Assembly: GCF_900177275.1 (NCBI RefSeq)
Contig: NZ_FXAG01000001.1
Location: 62,001-126,000 of the forward strand
DNA length: 64,000 nt
Direction: 5' to 3'
Origin: Pseudogulbenkiania subflava DSM 22618
Lineage (GTDB): Bacteria > Pseudomonadota > Gammaproteobacteria > Burkholderiales > Chromobacteriaceae
Shown: piece by piece, positions 1-11,799 of the stretch
Position numbering within the stretch: the stretch's first letter is position 1
Layout: every line of letters starts with the position of its first letter
Program-made: the position numbers and the translations under genes
Notes under the pieces: generated by a model
The model's database searches: none
Told to the model about the DNA's origin: nothing
The model's input: only the letters and a program-made list of their open reading frames with translations

Positions 1-1232
<1,232 letters not shown>

Positions 1233-1236
<4 letters not shown>

Positions 1237-3551
1237 GCACGCCTCCACCCCCCGTGCACGACCACGTCGGCCTGCCCTATGCGCACGACAGCGCCCCGCT
1301 GCACGTCACCGGCCGTGCCCGCTACACCGACGACCTGCCCGAACTGCCCGGCACACTCCACGCCGCGCTCGGCTGCGCCGAGGTCGCCCATGGCCGGCTC
1401 ATCGCGCTCGAGCTCGACACGGTGCGGCAGCTGCCGGGGGTGCGCGCCGTGCTCACCGCCGCCGACTTGTGCCACGGCACCAGCTGCGGCCCGATCCTGC
1501 CGGACGACCCGATCCTGTGCGCGGGCGAGATACAGTTCTTCGGCCAACCTTTGTTCGCCGTCGCCGCCGACAACGTCGAGACGGCGCGGCGCGCGGTACG
1601 GCTGGCGTGGGCCGAATACGAGACGCAGCCGGCGCACCTCGACATCGCCAGCGCGCAAGCCGCCGCCGACTACGTGCTGCCGCCGGTGGACATGCAACGT
1701 GGCGACGCCGCGGCCGCCCTGCAACAGGCACCGCACCGCCTGCAGGGACAGCTGAGCGTGGGCGGCCAGGAACACTTCTATCTCGAGGGGCAGGTCAGCT
1801 ACGCCGTGCCGCGCGACGACGGCGGCCTGCAGCTCTACTGCTCCACCCAGCACCCGAGCGAGATGCAGCAACTGGTGGCGGAGGCGCTCGGGCTGCCGGC
1901 GCACGCGGTGACGGTCGAGTGCCGCCGCATCGGCGGCGGCTTCGGCGGCAAGGAAACGCAGTCGGCGCAGTGGGCTTGCCTGGCGGCGCTGCTGGCGCAG
2001 CGCACCGGCCGCCCGGTCAAGCTGCGCCTGGACCGCGACGTCGACATCACCGTCACCGGCAAGCGCCACGACTTTGCCTACGACTACGACGTCGGCTTCG
2101 ACGACAGCGGCCGCCTGCACGGCCTCGAGCTGACCCTGGCGGCGCGCTGCGGCCATTCCGCCGACCTGTCCGGCCCGGTCAACGACCGCGCCCTGTTCCA
2201 CGTCGACAACGCCTACTACCTGGACGCGGTGGCGCTGCACAATCTGCGCCTCAGGACCCACACCGTGTCGAATACCGCCTTCCGCGGCTTCGGCGGGCCG
2301 CAGGGCATGTTCGCCATCGAGAGCGTGCTCGACGACATCGCGCGCGAACTCCGGCTCGATCCGCTCGCGGTGCGGCGCGCCAACTTCTACGGCGCGGCGC
2401 CGCGCGACACCACCCACTACGGCATGACCGTGGCGGACAACGTGCTGCCGGAACTGGTGGACCAGCTGGAGCGCGACAGCCACTACCCGGAGCGCCGCCA
2501 CGCCATCGCCGCCTTCAATGCCGCGAGCCCGGTGCTCAAGCGCGGCCTGGCGCTGACCCCGGTCAAGTTCGGCATCGCCTTCACCGCCACCCACTACAAC
2601 CAGGCCGGCGCGCTGGTGCACGTCTACCTCGACGGCAGCGTGCTGGTCAGCCACGGCGGCATCGAGATGGGCCAGGGCCTGCACATCAAGGTGCAGCAGG
2701 TGGTGGCCGAGGAACTGGGGCTGCCGCTGGAGCGGGTGCGCATCGGCGCCACCGACACCGCCAAGGTGCCCAACACCTCGGCCAGCGCCGCCTCCTCCAG
2801 CGCCGACCTCAACGGCCAGGCCGCGCGCCAGGCGGCCGGGGCGATCAGCACCCGGCTGGCCGCCCTGTTCGCCGTGCTCTACGGCTGCCACGCCGCCACG
2901 GTCGAGTTCAAAGGGGGCCAGGTCTTCTCCGGCGAGCACCGGCTCGACTTCACCGAACTGGTGACGCTGGCCTACCGCCGCCGCCTGCCGTTGTGGGAGG
3001 CCGGCTTCTACCGCACGCCCAAGATCCACTACGACGCCGACACGCGCCAGGGGAGGCCGTTCTACTACTTCGCCTACGGCGCGGCGGTGAGCGAGGTGGC
3101 GGTCGACACGCTGTCGGGCGCGACGCGGCTCATGGCGGTGGACATCCTGCACGATGTCGGCCGCTCGCTGAACCCGGCCATCGACCGCGGCCAGATCGAG
3201 GGCGGCTTCGTGCAGGGCATGGGCTGGCTCACCAGCGAGGAGCTCTACTGGCAGCCGGACGGACGGCTGGCCACGCACGCGCCGTCCACCTACAAGATTC
3301 CCACCGCCTACGACGTGCCGGAGCACTTCACGGTCACGCTGTTCGACAACGCCAACGTCGAGGAAGGACTGCACCACTCCAAGGCGGTGGGCGAACCGCC
3401 GCTGATGCTGGCGTTGTCGGTGTTCTTCGCCATCCGCGACGCCTTGGCTTACTGCGCCGCACCAGGCCAGCGCGTGCCGCTCGCCGCCCCGGCCACGCCA
3501 CAGGCGGTGCTCGATGCGCTCGACGCCATCGGCTATCGCCCGGGAGCCTGA
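1233..3551 (+). CDS. xdhB: Xanthine dehydrogenase large (molybdopterin) subunit
   Basis: Catalytic subunit (772 residues) binding the molybdenum cofactor, partner of XdhA. The aldehyde-oxidase a/b hammerhead domain is N-terminal. Cofactor-binding motifs follow: GGGFGGKE near residue 235, FRGFGGPQG near residue 350, EGGFVQGMG, and the catalytic glutamate in AVGEPP near residue 720. Length and order match bacterial XdhB rather than fused eukaryotic enzymes. The gene overlaps xdhA by four bases and ends one base before xdhC. A full copy of the AGGTTGGCCGAAG word (reverse strand) lies inside it at 1538-1550. Confidence 0.96.
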
Positions 3552-3552
3552 C

Positions 3553-4536
3553 ATGTCCCCCTGGCTCGCCGCCCTGCCCGCCCTGCTCGCCCACGGCGAC
3601 GCCGAGCTGGTCAGCGTGCTCAAGGTGGCCGGCTCGGCCCCGCGCGAAGCCGGCGCCACGCTGGCGGTGAGCCTGACGCACAACACCGACACCCTGGGCG
3701 GCGGCCATCTGGAGTGGGAAGCCATCGCCCACGCCCGCGCCCGCCTGCTGAGCGGCCAAGCGCCGCCGCAAGTCCTGCGCTTTGCCCTCGGACCGAGCCT
3801 GGGACAGTGCTGCGGCGGCGTGGTGTGGCTGCTGTTCGAACGCGTGGCGGCACATGAACGCGACGCCTGGTGCCGGCGTGCCGAGGCACTGCGCCAGGGC
3901 GCCACGCTGGCGCGCACGCTGGCCGCCGGCGCGGCGGGGTCGAACTGGACAGTGGAAACGGAAGGCGACAGCGCCACGGAGCTGTCTGGCGGTGCTGACG
4001 ACTGGCGCTGGCAGCAGCGCTATCGTGCTTGGCGCCGGGAGCTGCTGCTGTTCGGCGCCGGCCATGTCGGCCAGGCGCTGGTGCGGGTGCTGGCCGGCAG
4101 CGACCTGCGCATCCGCTGGATAGACCCGCGCGAGGACGCCTTCACCGGCCCGCTACCGGACAACGTAGTCGCCGTGCTCAGCGACGAGCCGGAACAGGAA
4201 GTGGCGCATGCCGCCCCCGGCAGCGCCTACCTGGTGATGACGCACCGCCACGACCTCGATCTGGAACTGGCCTGGCACATCCTGCGCCGCGGCGACGCCG
4301 GCTTCTTCGGCCTGATCGGCTCGAAAAGCAAACGCGCCCGCTTCGAACACCGCCTCGCCGCACGCGGCATCGCCCCGGAACGGCTCGCCGCCATGATCTG
4401 CCCGATCGGTCTGCCCGGCATCAGCGCCAAGGACCCCACCTCGATCGCCATCGCGGTGGCGGCGCAGTTGCTGAGTTGGCGTGATGGTGCGCAAGCCGCG
4501 GACTCAGTAGGCAGGGTGAAGGTGGCAACGCCGTAG
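3553..4536 (+). CDS. xdhC: Xanthine dehydrogenase accessory protein XdhC
   Basis: Chaperone that binds, sulphurates and inserts the molybdenum cofactor into XdhB. The start is the ATG at 3553, one base after the xdhB stop; an upstream in-frame start at 3514 would overlap xdhB and is less likely. The N-terminal XdhC/CoxI domain shows the conserved GQCCGG cysteine motif. The C-terminal half is a Rossmann-type domain (LLFGAGHVGQALVRVL near residue 165). It is 327 residues long and ends with a short non-conserved tail. Third gene of the xdhABC operon. Confidence 0.94.
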   Translation: MSPWLAALPALLAHGDAELVSVLKVAGSAPREAGATLAVSLTHNTDTLGGGHLEWEAIAHARARLLSGQAPPQVLRFALGPSLGQCCGGVVWLLFERVAAHERDAWCRRAEALRQGATLARTLAAGAAGSNWTVETEGDSATELSGGADDWRWQQRYRAWRRELLLFGAGHVGQALVRVLAGSDLRIRWIDPREDAFTGPLPDNVVAVLSDEPEQEVAHAAPGSAYLVMTHRHDLDLELAWHILRRGDAGFFGLIGSKSKRARFEHRLAARGIAPERLAAMICPIGLPGISAKDPTSIAIAVAAQLLSWRDGAQAADSVGRVKVATP

Positions 4537-4560
4537 CCCTAACGCTTGGAGAACAACCCA

Positions 4561-4818
4561 GTGCGTGGCCTTGAGAAATTTCTCCCGAACGATGCAAACC
4601 GCAGAATGTTTCCGGGGCTTGTTGCTTTCTGTGTAACCGCCATAGGGGTGGTGCTTGGCTTCGTCTCCTCAGCGCTGTCACTTCGCTGGATCAGCCTAAT
4701 TGCATTTGCCATCACTGCCTTTGGTGTTGCTGGCGGGTTCATTTTTATCTTGCACGAATGGTGGCGCCTCTTTCTCCGCGTGCGACGACGGTACATGAAA
4801 AATCCAAAGGGGCCATAA
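4561..4818 (+). CDS. Small two-helix membrane protein, function unknown
   Basis: Reads as 85 residues from a GTG at 4561, with a GGAG ribosome site at 4548-4551; a TTG at 4546 in the same frame would add five residues but has no ribosome site. Two hydrophobic segments (about residues 16-37 and 43-65) are followed by a basic tail (RVRRRYMKN), suggesting an inner-membrane protein with cytoplasmic ends. I do not recognise the family. Its codons are visibly poorer in G+C than those of neighbouring xdhC and fadH, a hint of recent acquisition. It lies 24 bases after xdhC but nothing links it to purine metabolism. Confidence 0.55.
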   Translation: MRGLEKFLPNDANRRMFPGLVAFCVTAIGVVLGFVSSALSLRWISLIAFAITAFGVAGGFIFILHEWWRLFLRVRRRYMKNPKGP

Positions 4819-4865
4819 ATGCGTAGCTTGGACTGAACACCATGAAGCCCAACGGTGAGCCGGCT

Positions 4866-4904
4866 TGTTGGGCTTCGCTCCGCTCAACCCGACCTACCCA
4901 AGTA
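4866..4904. repeat. REP-like palindrome
   Basis: An extragenic hairpin sequence in which TTGGGCTTCGCTCCGCTCAA forms a stem of GTTG/CAAC type around a TTCGCTCCGC loop. This resembles the widespread proteobacterial REP word with GGGCTTCGCT and CAACCYGACCTAC arms. It sits between the small membrane protein and the D1 repeat. Only one clear copy was noticed in the window. Confidence 0.45.
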
Positions 4905-4924
4905 CTCGCTGACGGCAGCCAGCC

Positions 4925-5059
4925 GGAGCTTGCGCAAAAAATCGTCCCACAGGGATTCCCTGCGGTCATAGCCTCAGCCCCGAAGCCGACCCGAGAAGCA
5001 CAGCCGTACAAGTGGTACGGCGAGCATCACAGGGCCGGGATCGGAGCGCGCAGACTCTC
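4925..5059 (-). repeat. Correia-like element, family D copy 1
   Basis: About 135 bases, related to the copies at 14840-15114 and 60039-60161. The three share GAGCTTGYGMAA at one end, ATCGTCCCACAGGGATT in two of them, the core CAGCCGTACAARTGGTACGGC (here 5001-5022) and GGGCCGGGATCGG. In this copy the right-hand terminal repeat TTCACAAGCTC is degenerate (ACTCTC). The element stops at the base before the fadH stop codon complement, so it forms the immediate 3' flank of fadH. Confidence 0.7.
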
Positions 5060-7120
<2,061 letters not shown>

Positions 7121-7135
7121 TTAGCCTGCGCCACG

Positions 7136-7164
7136 ACAATACTTACTAGTAAGTAAGTTGTCAA
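7136..7164 (-). promoter_or_regulatory. fadH promoter with palindromic operator
   Basis: On the minus strand TTGACA (7164-7159) is separated by exactly 17 bases from TATTGT (7141-7136), a near-consensus sigma-70 promoter about 55 bases before the fadH ATG. The spacer and the -10 overlap a perfect 16-base palindrome, TACTTACTAGTAAGTA (7140-7155). A dimeric repressor bound there would block polymerase. The size and symmetry suit a TetR-family fatty-acid regulator; the identity of the regulator is inference. Confidence 0.7.
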
Positions 7165-7236
7165 ACCACCTCCCGTTCGGGTTTGCTGTGCCAGGGGAAA
7201 TGACTGGACACGGGATAGCGCGACGGCGGGGGCGCC

Positions 7237-9726
7237 TCAGCGGGCTGTCGGCGGCGGGGAAATGGCGCCGGACCGCGCGGGCGGCAGGTCGCGCAGGTCT
7301 TGCAACACCAGCACGGCGCCGATGACGCTGCCGTTGCCGGCCCGCACCGGGGCGGCCGAATCGAGCACCGGCACCGCCCGGCCATTGCGCCCGATCAGGA
7401 CCGCGCCGGACTGGAGAAACACCGGCTGGCCCTGGCGCAGGCAGGCCTCCACCGGATCGGCCAGCGGCTGGCCGCTGGCCTGATCGCGCAACACCAGCAC
7501 CGTGCTCAGCGGCCACCCCTGCGCCTCGGCCTGGCGCCAGCCGGTCAGGCGCTCCGCCACCGGGTTCATGTAATTGATGACGAGCGCGGTATCGGTGGCG
7601 ATCACGGCGTCGCCGATGGAGTGCAGCGTGACGCGCCACAGCTCCTTCTCCTCGGCCAGGGCATCGGCCAGCCGGCGCTGCTCGGTGATGTCCCAGTTGG
7701 TGCCGGTCATCGCCACCGGCACGCCGTATTCGTCGCAGCGCACCGTCGCCAGAGCGCGGATGTGACGCACCTGGCCGTCCGGCCACAGCACGCGAAACTC
7801 GGTATCGAGCGGCTTCTTGCCTTGTTGCGCCAGCACCACATCCTGCAGCGCCCGCTCGCTGTCGTCCGGGTGCAGGCTGTTGTACCAGTACTCCAGCGGC
7901 GGATCGCCGTCGCCGGGCTGGCGCCCGTACAGCTCGTACATGCGCTCGTCCCAGATCAGGGTGTTGCTGCCGATGTGCCACTCCCAGATGCCCACCCGCG
8001 CCGCCGCCACCGCCAGCGCCATACGCTCGCTCTGGCGCCGGCGCTCGGCCTCGTCGCGCTTCCTGGCACTGATGTCGGTGTGGGTGCCGATCAGCCGCCG
8101 CGGCTGGCCGGCGGCATCGCGCTCGATCACCATGCCGCGATCGTGAATCCACAGCGCGTTGTGGCGCTTGTCGAGCAGGCGGTACTCGATGGCGTAACGG
8201 CTATCGCGCCCCTGTGCGATGCGCTGCAGCACCACCCGCACCCACTCCTCGTCCTGCGGGTGAATGCGCGACCACCACTCCTCGATGTCCTGGCCGATCT
8301 CGCCCGGGGCAAAGCCCAGCATGCCCTTCCAGGTATCGGAGAAGAACACCGTGCCGCTCGCCAGATCCCAGTCCCACACCCCCTGGCCGCTGCCGGACAG
8401 CGCGAAGTTCCAGCGCGCCTCGCTCTCGCGCAGCGCTTCCTGGGCCCGCTTCAACTGGTCGATGTCCTCCACCTGCGCCACGAAGTAAAGCGGCCGCCCA
8501 TCGCGGTCGCGCACGATCGACACCGCCAGCTGCGCCCACAATTCCCGGCCATCCTGGCGCAGGTAGCGCTTTTCCATGCGATAGGTGTCGGCGCGCCCCT
8601 CCAGCAGCGCCTGGACGTTGGCCAGGTCCAGCTCCAGGTCATCGGGATGGGTGACGTCCTGGAACGTCAGCGGCAGCAGCTCCTCTTCGCGGTAGCCCAA
8701 CAGCTGGCACAACGCCGGGTTGACCTTGATCCAGTGGCCGCTGGTCGACACCAGCGCCATGCCGATCGCCGCTGCCTGCATGGTATCGCTGAGTTCCTTG
8801 CGGCTGAGCTCCAACGCGCTCTGCTGACGTTCAAGCGCATCCATCAGCGCCCCCACCATCACCGGCAGCGATACCGTCACCGCCAACGGCAGGTTGAACC
8901 CGGCCGGGCCCCAGCGTTGCAGACCGGCCAGCACCATCTCCGGGGCATCCAGCGTCGCGGCCACGATCAGCGCCGCCGCGAGCAGGGTCAGCAGGGTCGC
9001 GGGGAACAGGCCCAGCAGCATGGCGCTGGCGATCAGCGGAATCTCGGCAAAAATGAACGGGTACGGCAGGTAGCGCACGCCCACGTAGCAGGTCAGCGCC
9101 ACCAGCAGCGCCAGCGGCAGCACGCGCAGCTGCTTCGCCGGTGCCAGCAGCTGGCGCCAGCGCGAGCGGTCGCTCAGCAGCAGCAGGGGCACCAGCACCA
9201 GCGCGCCCATGCCGTCGGCGAACCACCAGCTCGGCCAGATGGTGCCGAACGGCACGCCCAGCTCCAGCGCCACCACCAGCGCGCCGGCACTGGCCCCCAC
9301 CACGGCGGCGCACGGACCGACCGCCAGCAGGCTCAGCGCCGTCAGGCGCAATGACGACAGGAAGGGTTCGCCACGATGGATGAGGCGCAGCAACAGCGCC
9401 CCCAGCGCCACCTCGGCCAGGTTGGCGAGGCCCAGCCCGAGCGCCAGCAGCGGCGTGTTGTCGGCCAGCACATTGGCCAGCCCCACCCCGACGAGAAAGG
9501 CCAGCGCCAAGGGCAGACGCGCCGTCGCCGGAGCCCGCGCCAGCACCGCCATGGCAAAGCCGTTGACCAGCCAGATCGCGGCCACGTCGCCCGGCCCGCG
9601 CAGCAGCCAGATGCCGAGCCAGGCCAGGCCCAGGCTGGCCAGCCCCATCGCCAGCGCACACAGCCCCATGCCCCGGCGCGGGAGCGGCACAAAGGTGGAA
9701 ACGGAGGGTGGCGACAGCGTAGACAA
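7237..9726 (-). CDS. MASE1 membrane sensor with four PAS domains, no output domain
   Basis: 829 residues. The first ~300 residues are a MASE1 integral-membrane sensor (about eight hydrophobic segments, motif IWLVNGFAMAVL, WPSWWFADGMGALVL). Four PAS domains follow at about 310-425, 430-560, 565-690 and 695-815; two show the PAC ending (FVAQVEDI, LIGTHTDI). The protein ends just after PAS4 (GAVLVLQDL), where relatives continue into GGDEF, EAL or histidine-kinase domains. None is present here or downstream before the fadH promoter. Either the gene was truncated or it signals through another protein. The ligand is unknown. Confidence 0.85.
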   Translation of the reverse strand: MSTLSPPSVSTFVPLPRRGMGLCALAMGLASLGLAWLGIWLLRGPGDVAAIWLVNGFAMAVLARAPATARLPLALAFLVGVGLANVLADNTPLLALGLGLANLAEVALGALLLRLIHRGEPFLSSLRLTALSLLAVGPCAAVVGASAGALVVALELGVPFGTIWPSWWFADGMGALVLVPLLLLSDRSRWRQLLAPAKQLRVLPLALLVALTCYVGVRYLPYPFIFAEIPLIASAMLLGLFPATLLTLLAAALIVAATLDAPEMVLAGLQRWGPAGFNLPLAVTVSLPVMVGALMDALERQQSALELSRKELSDTMQAAAIGMALVSTSGHWIKVNPALCQLLGYREEELLPLTFQDVTHPDDLELDLANVQALLEGRADTYRMEKRYLRQDGRELWAQLAVSIVRDRDGRPLYFVAQVEDIDQLKRAQEALRESEARWNFALSGSGQGVWDWDLASGTVFFSDTWKGMLGFAPGEIGQDIEEWWSRIHPQDEEWVRVVLQRIAQGRDSRYAIEYRLLDKRHNALWIHDRGMVIERDAAGQPRRLIGTHTDISARKRDEAERRRQSERMALAVAAARVGIWEWHIGSNTLIWDERMYELYGRQPGDGDPPLEYWYNSLHPDDSERALQDVVLAQQGKKPLDTEFRVLWPDGQVRHIRALATVRCDEYGVPVAMTGTNWDITEQRRLADALAEEKELWRVTLHSIGDAVIATDTALVINYMNPVAERLTGWRQAEAQGWPLSTVLVLRDQASGQPLADPVEACLRQGQPVFLQSGAVLIGRNGRAVPVLDSAAPVRAGNGSVIGAVLVLQDLRDLPPARSGAISPPPTAR

Positions 9727-9871
9727 GTCGACTCTCCCGGCGCACGCGAACCCGCACGGCCGGAAGCAGGCTGTGCCATGGTGGGCGTAATGATGAATAC
9801 CGGCATACCCGGTAGCTATTATGAAGAATAGATGAGGCGGAACGAGAACACCAAGCGGCCCCGCGGGCGCG

Positions 9872-10798
9872 CTAGCCGGTCCGTCCGGCCACGCCGACGC
9901 GCGCCATCCAGGCCAGGATGTCGGCGGTCACCGCCTCGCGATTGATCTCGTTGAGCATCTCGTGACGCCCGCCGGGGTAGACCCGCAGCGTGATGTCGTC
10001 GAGCCCGGCGCGACGGTAGCGGCGCGCCAGTTGCCGCAGCGCATAGCGCCCTAGGCTGACCGGATCGCGGCTGCCGGTCATCAACAGCACCGGGCAATGC
10101 GGCAGATCACGGCCACGCTTCTCGCCGGCCTCCAGCGCGATGATGCCGCCAAACAAGTCCTGCCACAGCGCCGGAGTGAAATCGAAACCGCACAAGGGAT
10201 CGGCCAGGTAGCGGTCGACCTCGGCCGGATCGCGAGTGAGCCAGTCCACCGTGGTACGTGCCGGCAGGAAGGACAGATTGAAACTGCCGAACACCAGCCG
10301 GCTCATGCCACGGCTGGGCGTGGTCATCCCACCCCGCCTGCCCGCCAAGCCGGCGACGCGGCGCATCAGCCGCGCCAGCCAGGCCTGACGGTAGCCGGTG
10401 GCCGACAACACCAGCCCGGCCAAGCCCTGGCCGTGCCGCAGCAGGTAGGCGCGCGACACGAAGCTGCCCATGCTGTGGCCGAACAGCAGCAGCGGCACCC
10501 CGGGGTGCCGCGCCGCGGCGTGGGCGCGCACCGTATCGACGTCGTCCACCACCTTGTTCCAGCCCTCTTCGGCGGCGAACCAGCCGCGCCGCCGCGGCCG
10601 CTCGCCATGGCCGCGCTGATCGTGCGCATACACCGCGTAACCGGCTTCGGCCAACCTGTCGGCAAAACGCCGGTAACGGGCCGCGTGCTCTCCCATGCCG
10701 TGCACGATCAGCACCACCGCACGCGGCGCCGTGACGGGCAGCCAGCACCAGCCGCGGAGGATTTCGCCGTCGGCGGCGTCGAGGGTAAAGGCTTGCAT
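9872..10798 (-). CDS. Alpha/beta hydrolase, monoacylglycerol-lipase type
   Basis: 308-residue serine hydrolase probably acting on lysophospholipids or monoacylglycerols in the cytoplasm. Motifs: oxyanion region LIVHGMGEHAARY, nucleophile elbow GHSMG near residue 105, acid in TGSRDPVS, and catalytic histidine in PGGRHEMLNE near the C-terminus. This is the YhfP/PldB (MGLL) hydrolase pattern. It runs in the same direction as the neighbouring acetyltransferase, 37 bases apart. It carries one GGTTGGCCGAAG word at 10645-10657. The exact substrate cannot be told from sequence. Confidence 0.8.
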   Translation of the reverse strand: MQAFTLDAADGEILRGWCWLPVTAPRAVVLIVHGMGEHAARYRRFADRLAEAGYAVYAHDQRGHGERPRRRGWFAAEEGWNKVVDDVDTVRAHAAARHPGVPLLLFGHSMGSFVSRAYLLRHGQGLAGLVLSATGYRQAWLARLMRRVAGLAGRRGGMTTPSRGMSRLVFGSFNLSFLPARTTVDWLTRDPAEVDRYLADPLCGFDFTPALWQDLFGGIIALEAGEKRGRDLPHCPVLLMTGSRDPVSLGRYALRQLARRYRRAGLDDITLRVYPGGRHEMLNEINREAVTADILAWMARVGVAGRTG

Positions 10799-10835
10799 CG
10801 TCCGGGCTCCAGAACGGCAAAGGCGCGCTGCCGGC

Positions 10836-11417
10836 TCAGGCCAGCATGCGCGCCGGGTCGAAATCGGGGTTGGTCAGCGCCGTCAGCACGTGATCGCGCC
10901 AGGCGCCGTCGAGAAACAGGTAATCCTTGGCCCGGCCCTCGACGACGAAGCCGAGGCGGCGCAGCACCGCCGCGCTGCGCACGTTGTCCGGCTGGTAATT
11001 GGCCTGGATGCGGTGCAGCTGCAGTGTCTCGAAAGCACAGGCGATGACCGCCTGCAGCGCCTCGTGCATCAGTCCGCGCCCCTGCTCGGCCTGGTCCAGG
11101 TTGTAGCCCAGGTGGCAGGCCTGGAAGCTGCCGCGCACGATATTGGACAGGGTCACGGTGCCGGCCACGCGCCCCGGCGTGCCTTCGCGCACCAGCAGAA
11201 AGGTCGCGCCGCGCCCGTCCTGCCAGTCACGGCAGCGCTGGCGCAGGCGCATGGTCCAGTACAGCTCGCTGTAGAACATGTCTCCGCCACGCGGCTCCCA
11301 GCGCGCCAGATGCTCGCGGTTGCGGTGCTGGTAGTCGAGCAGCGCCAACGCCCACGAGGGGTCGGCCGGGATCAGCAAGAGGCGCGCAGTGGACAGGGCG
11401 GGTTGCGGCACGGTCAT
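10836..11417 (-). CDS. RimJ-type GNAT N-acetyltransferase
   Basis: 193 residues from the ATG at 11417; longer in-frame starts run into repeat sequence and are rejected. The Gcn5-related fold is clear: N-terminal strand TARLLLIPAD, acetyl-CoA pocket motif DQAEQGRGLMHEALQAV, then the conserved tail NVRSAAVLRRLGFVVEG. This RimJ/RimL branch acetylates protein N-termini or other amines; the substrate of this member is not evident. FYSELYWTMRLRQR resembles the RimJ helix. It stands alone after a tandem-repeat terminator. Confidence 0.85.
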   Translation of the reverse strand: MTVPQPALSTARLLLIPADPSWALALLDYQHRNREHLARWEPRGGDMFYSELYWTMRLRQRCRDWQDGRGATFLLVREGTPGRVAGTVTLSNIVRGSFQACHLGYNLDQAEQGRGLMHEALQAVIACAFETLQLHRIQANYQPDNVRSAAVLRRLGFVVEGRAKDYLFLDGAWRDHVLTALTNPDFDPARMLA

Positions 11418-11494
11418 CGGGTTTCCGTCGGAAAGCGGCACACACCAGTATGACAGACGCCCGACATCGGCGGCAGCCTGTCGTACCGACCATG

Positions 11495-11518
11495 AAAAAA
11501 CCCGCCGGGTGGCGGGTT
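11495..11518 (-). terminator. Intrinsic terminator, minus strand
   Basis: On the minus strand AACCCGCC-ACCC-GGCGGGTT is followed by TTTT, an eight-base-pair stem with a U tract. It would end transcripts coming from purC. Its upstream arm is the last unit of the tandem repeat at 11511-11550. Confidence 0.75.
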
Positions 11519-11550
11519 GGCGGGTTGGCGGGTTGGCGGGTTGGCGGGCA
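11511..11550. repeat. Tandem octamer repeat (GGCGGGTT)5
   Basis: Five head-to-tail copies of GGCGGGTT, the last ending CA instead of TT. Each unit equals one arm of the adjacent terminator hairpin, so every copy can pair with the single opposite arm at 11499-11506. This looks like slippage expansion of a terminator stem. Confidence 0.9.
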
Positions 11551-11559
11551 TAAAGTACT

Positions 11560-11790
11560 CGGCACCGAGGAGAAATCTGCTGCTGCAGGCCGGCGCGCCA
11601 AAGCAGGTCGAGTGCCGCCGAAGCACAGGAACCGGAATGGACACGGAGTCCATGAGGATTCCGCATCGCCGAGCGCATCACTGTGTGCAAATCTCTCACT
11701 GAGCCAATCGAAGATTGGCACGCGGGATTGGCTCAGCGGTAGATGCGCACGCAGTCCGCCGACGCTCAAGATGCGCAGGCGCAGCCTAAT
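11560..11790 (-). repeat. Dispersed repeat, family B copy 1
   Basis: Non-coding stretch between purC and the acetyltransferase. Read on the minus strand it holds GCATCTTGAGCGTCGGCGG, an internal stem module (TGCCAATCTTCGATTGGC-type arms, about 11685-11765), then the module ATCCTCATGGACTCCGTGT and CATTCCGGTTCCTGTG, ending CGACCTGCTTTGGC. The second half recurs at 20693-20805 and 49605-49787 and partly in 56123-56301. It begins about ten bases after the purC stop codon. Confidence 0.75.
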
Positions 11791-11799
11791 GCAGTCGAT

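Noticed and set aside
11511-11550. Tandem repeat considered as a CRISPR array
   Set aside because: Units are 8 bases long and contiguous, without spacers, and no cas gene is present. No CRISPR array was seen anywhere in the window.
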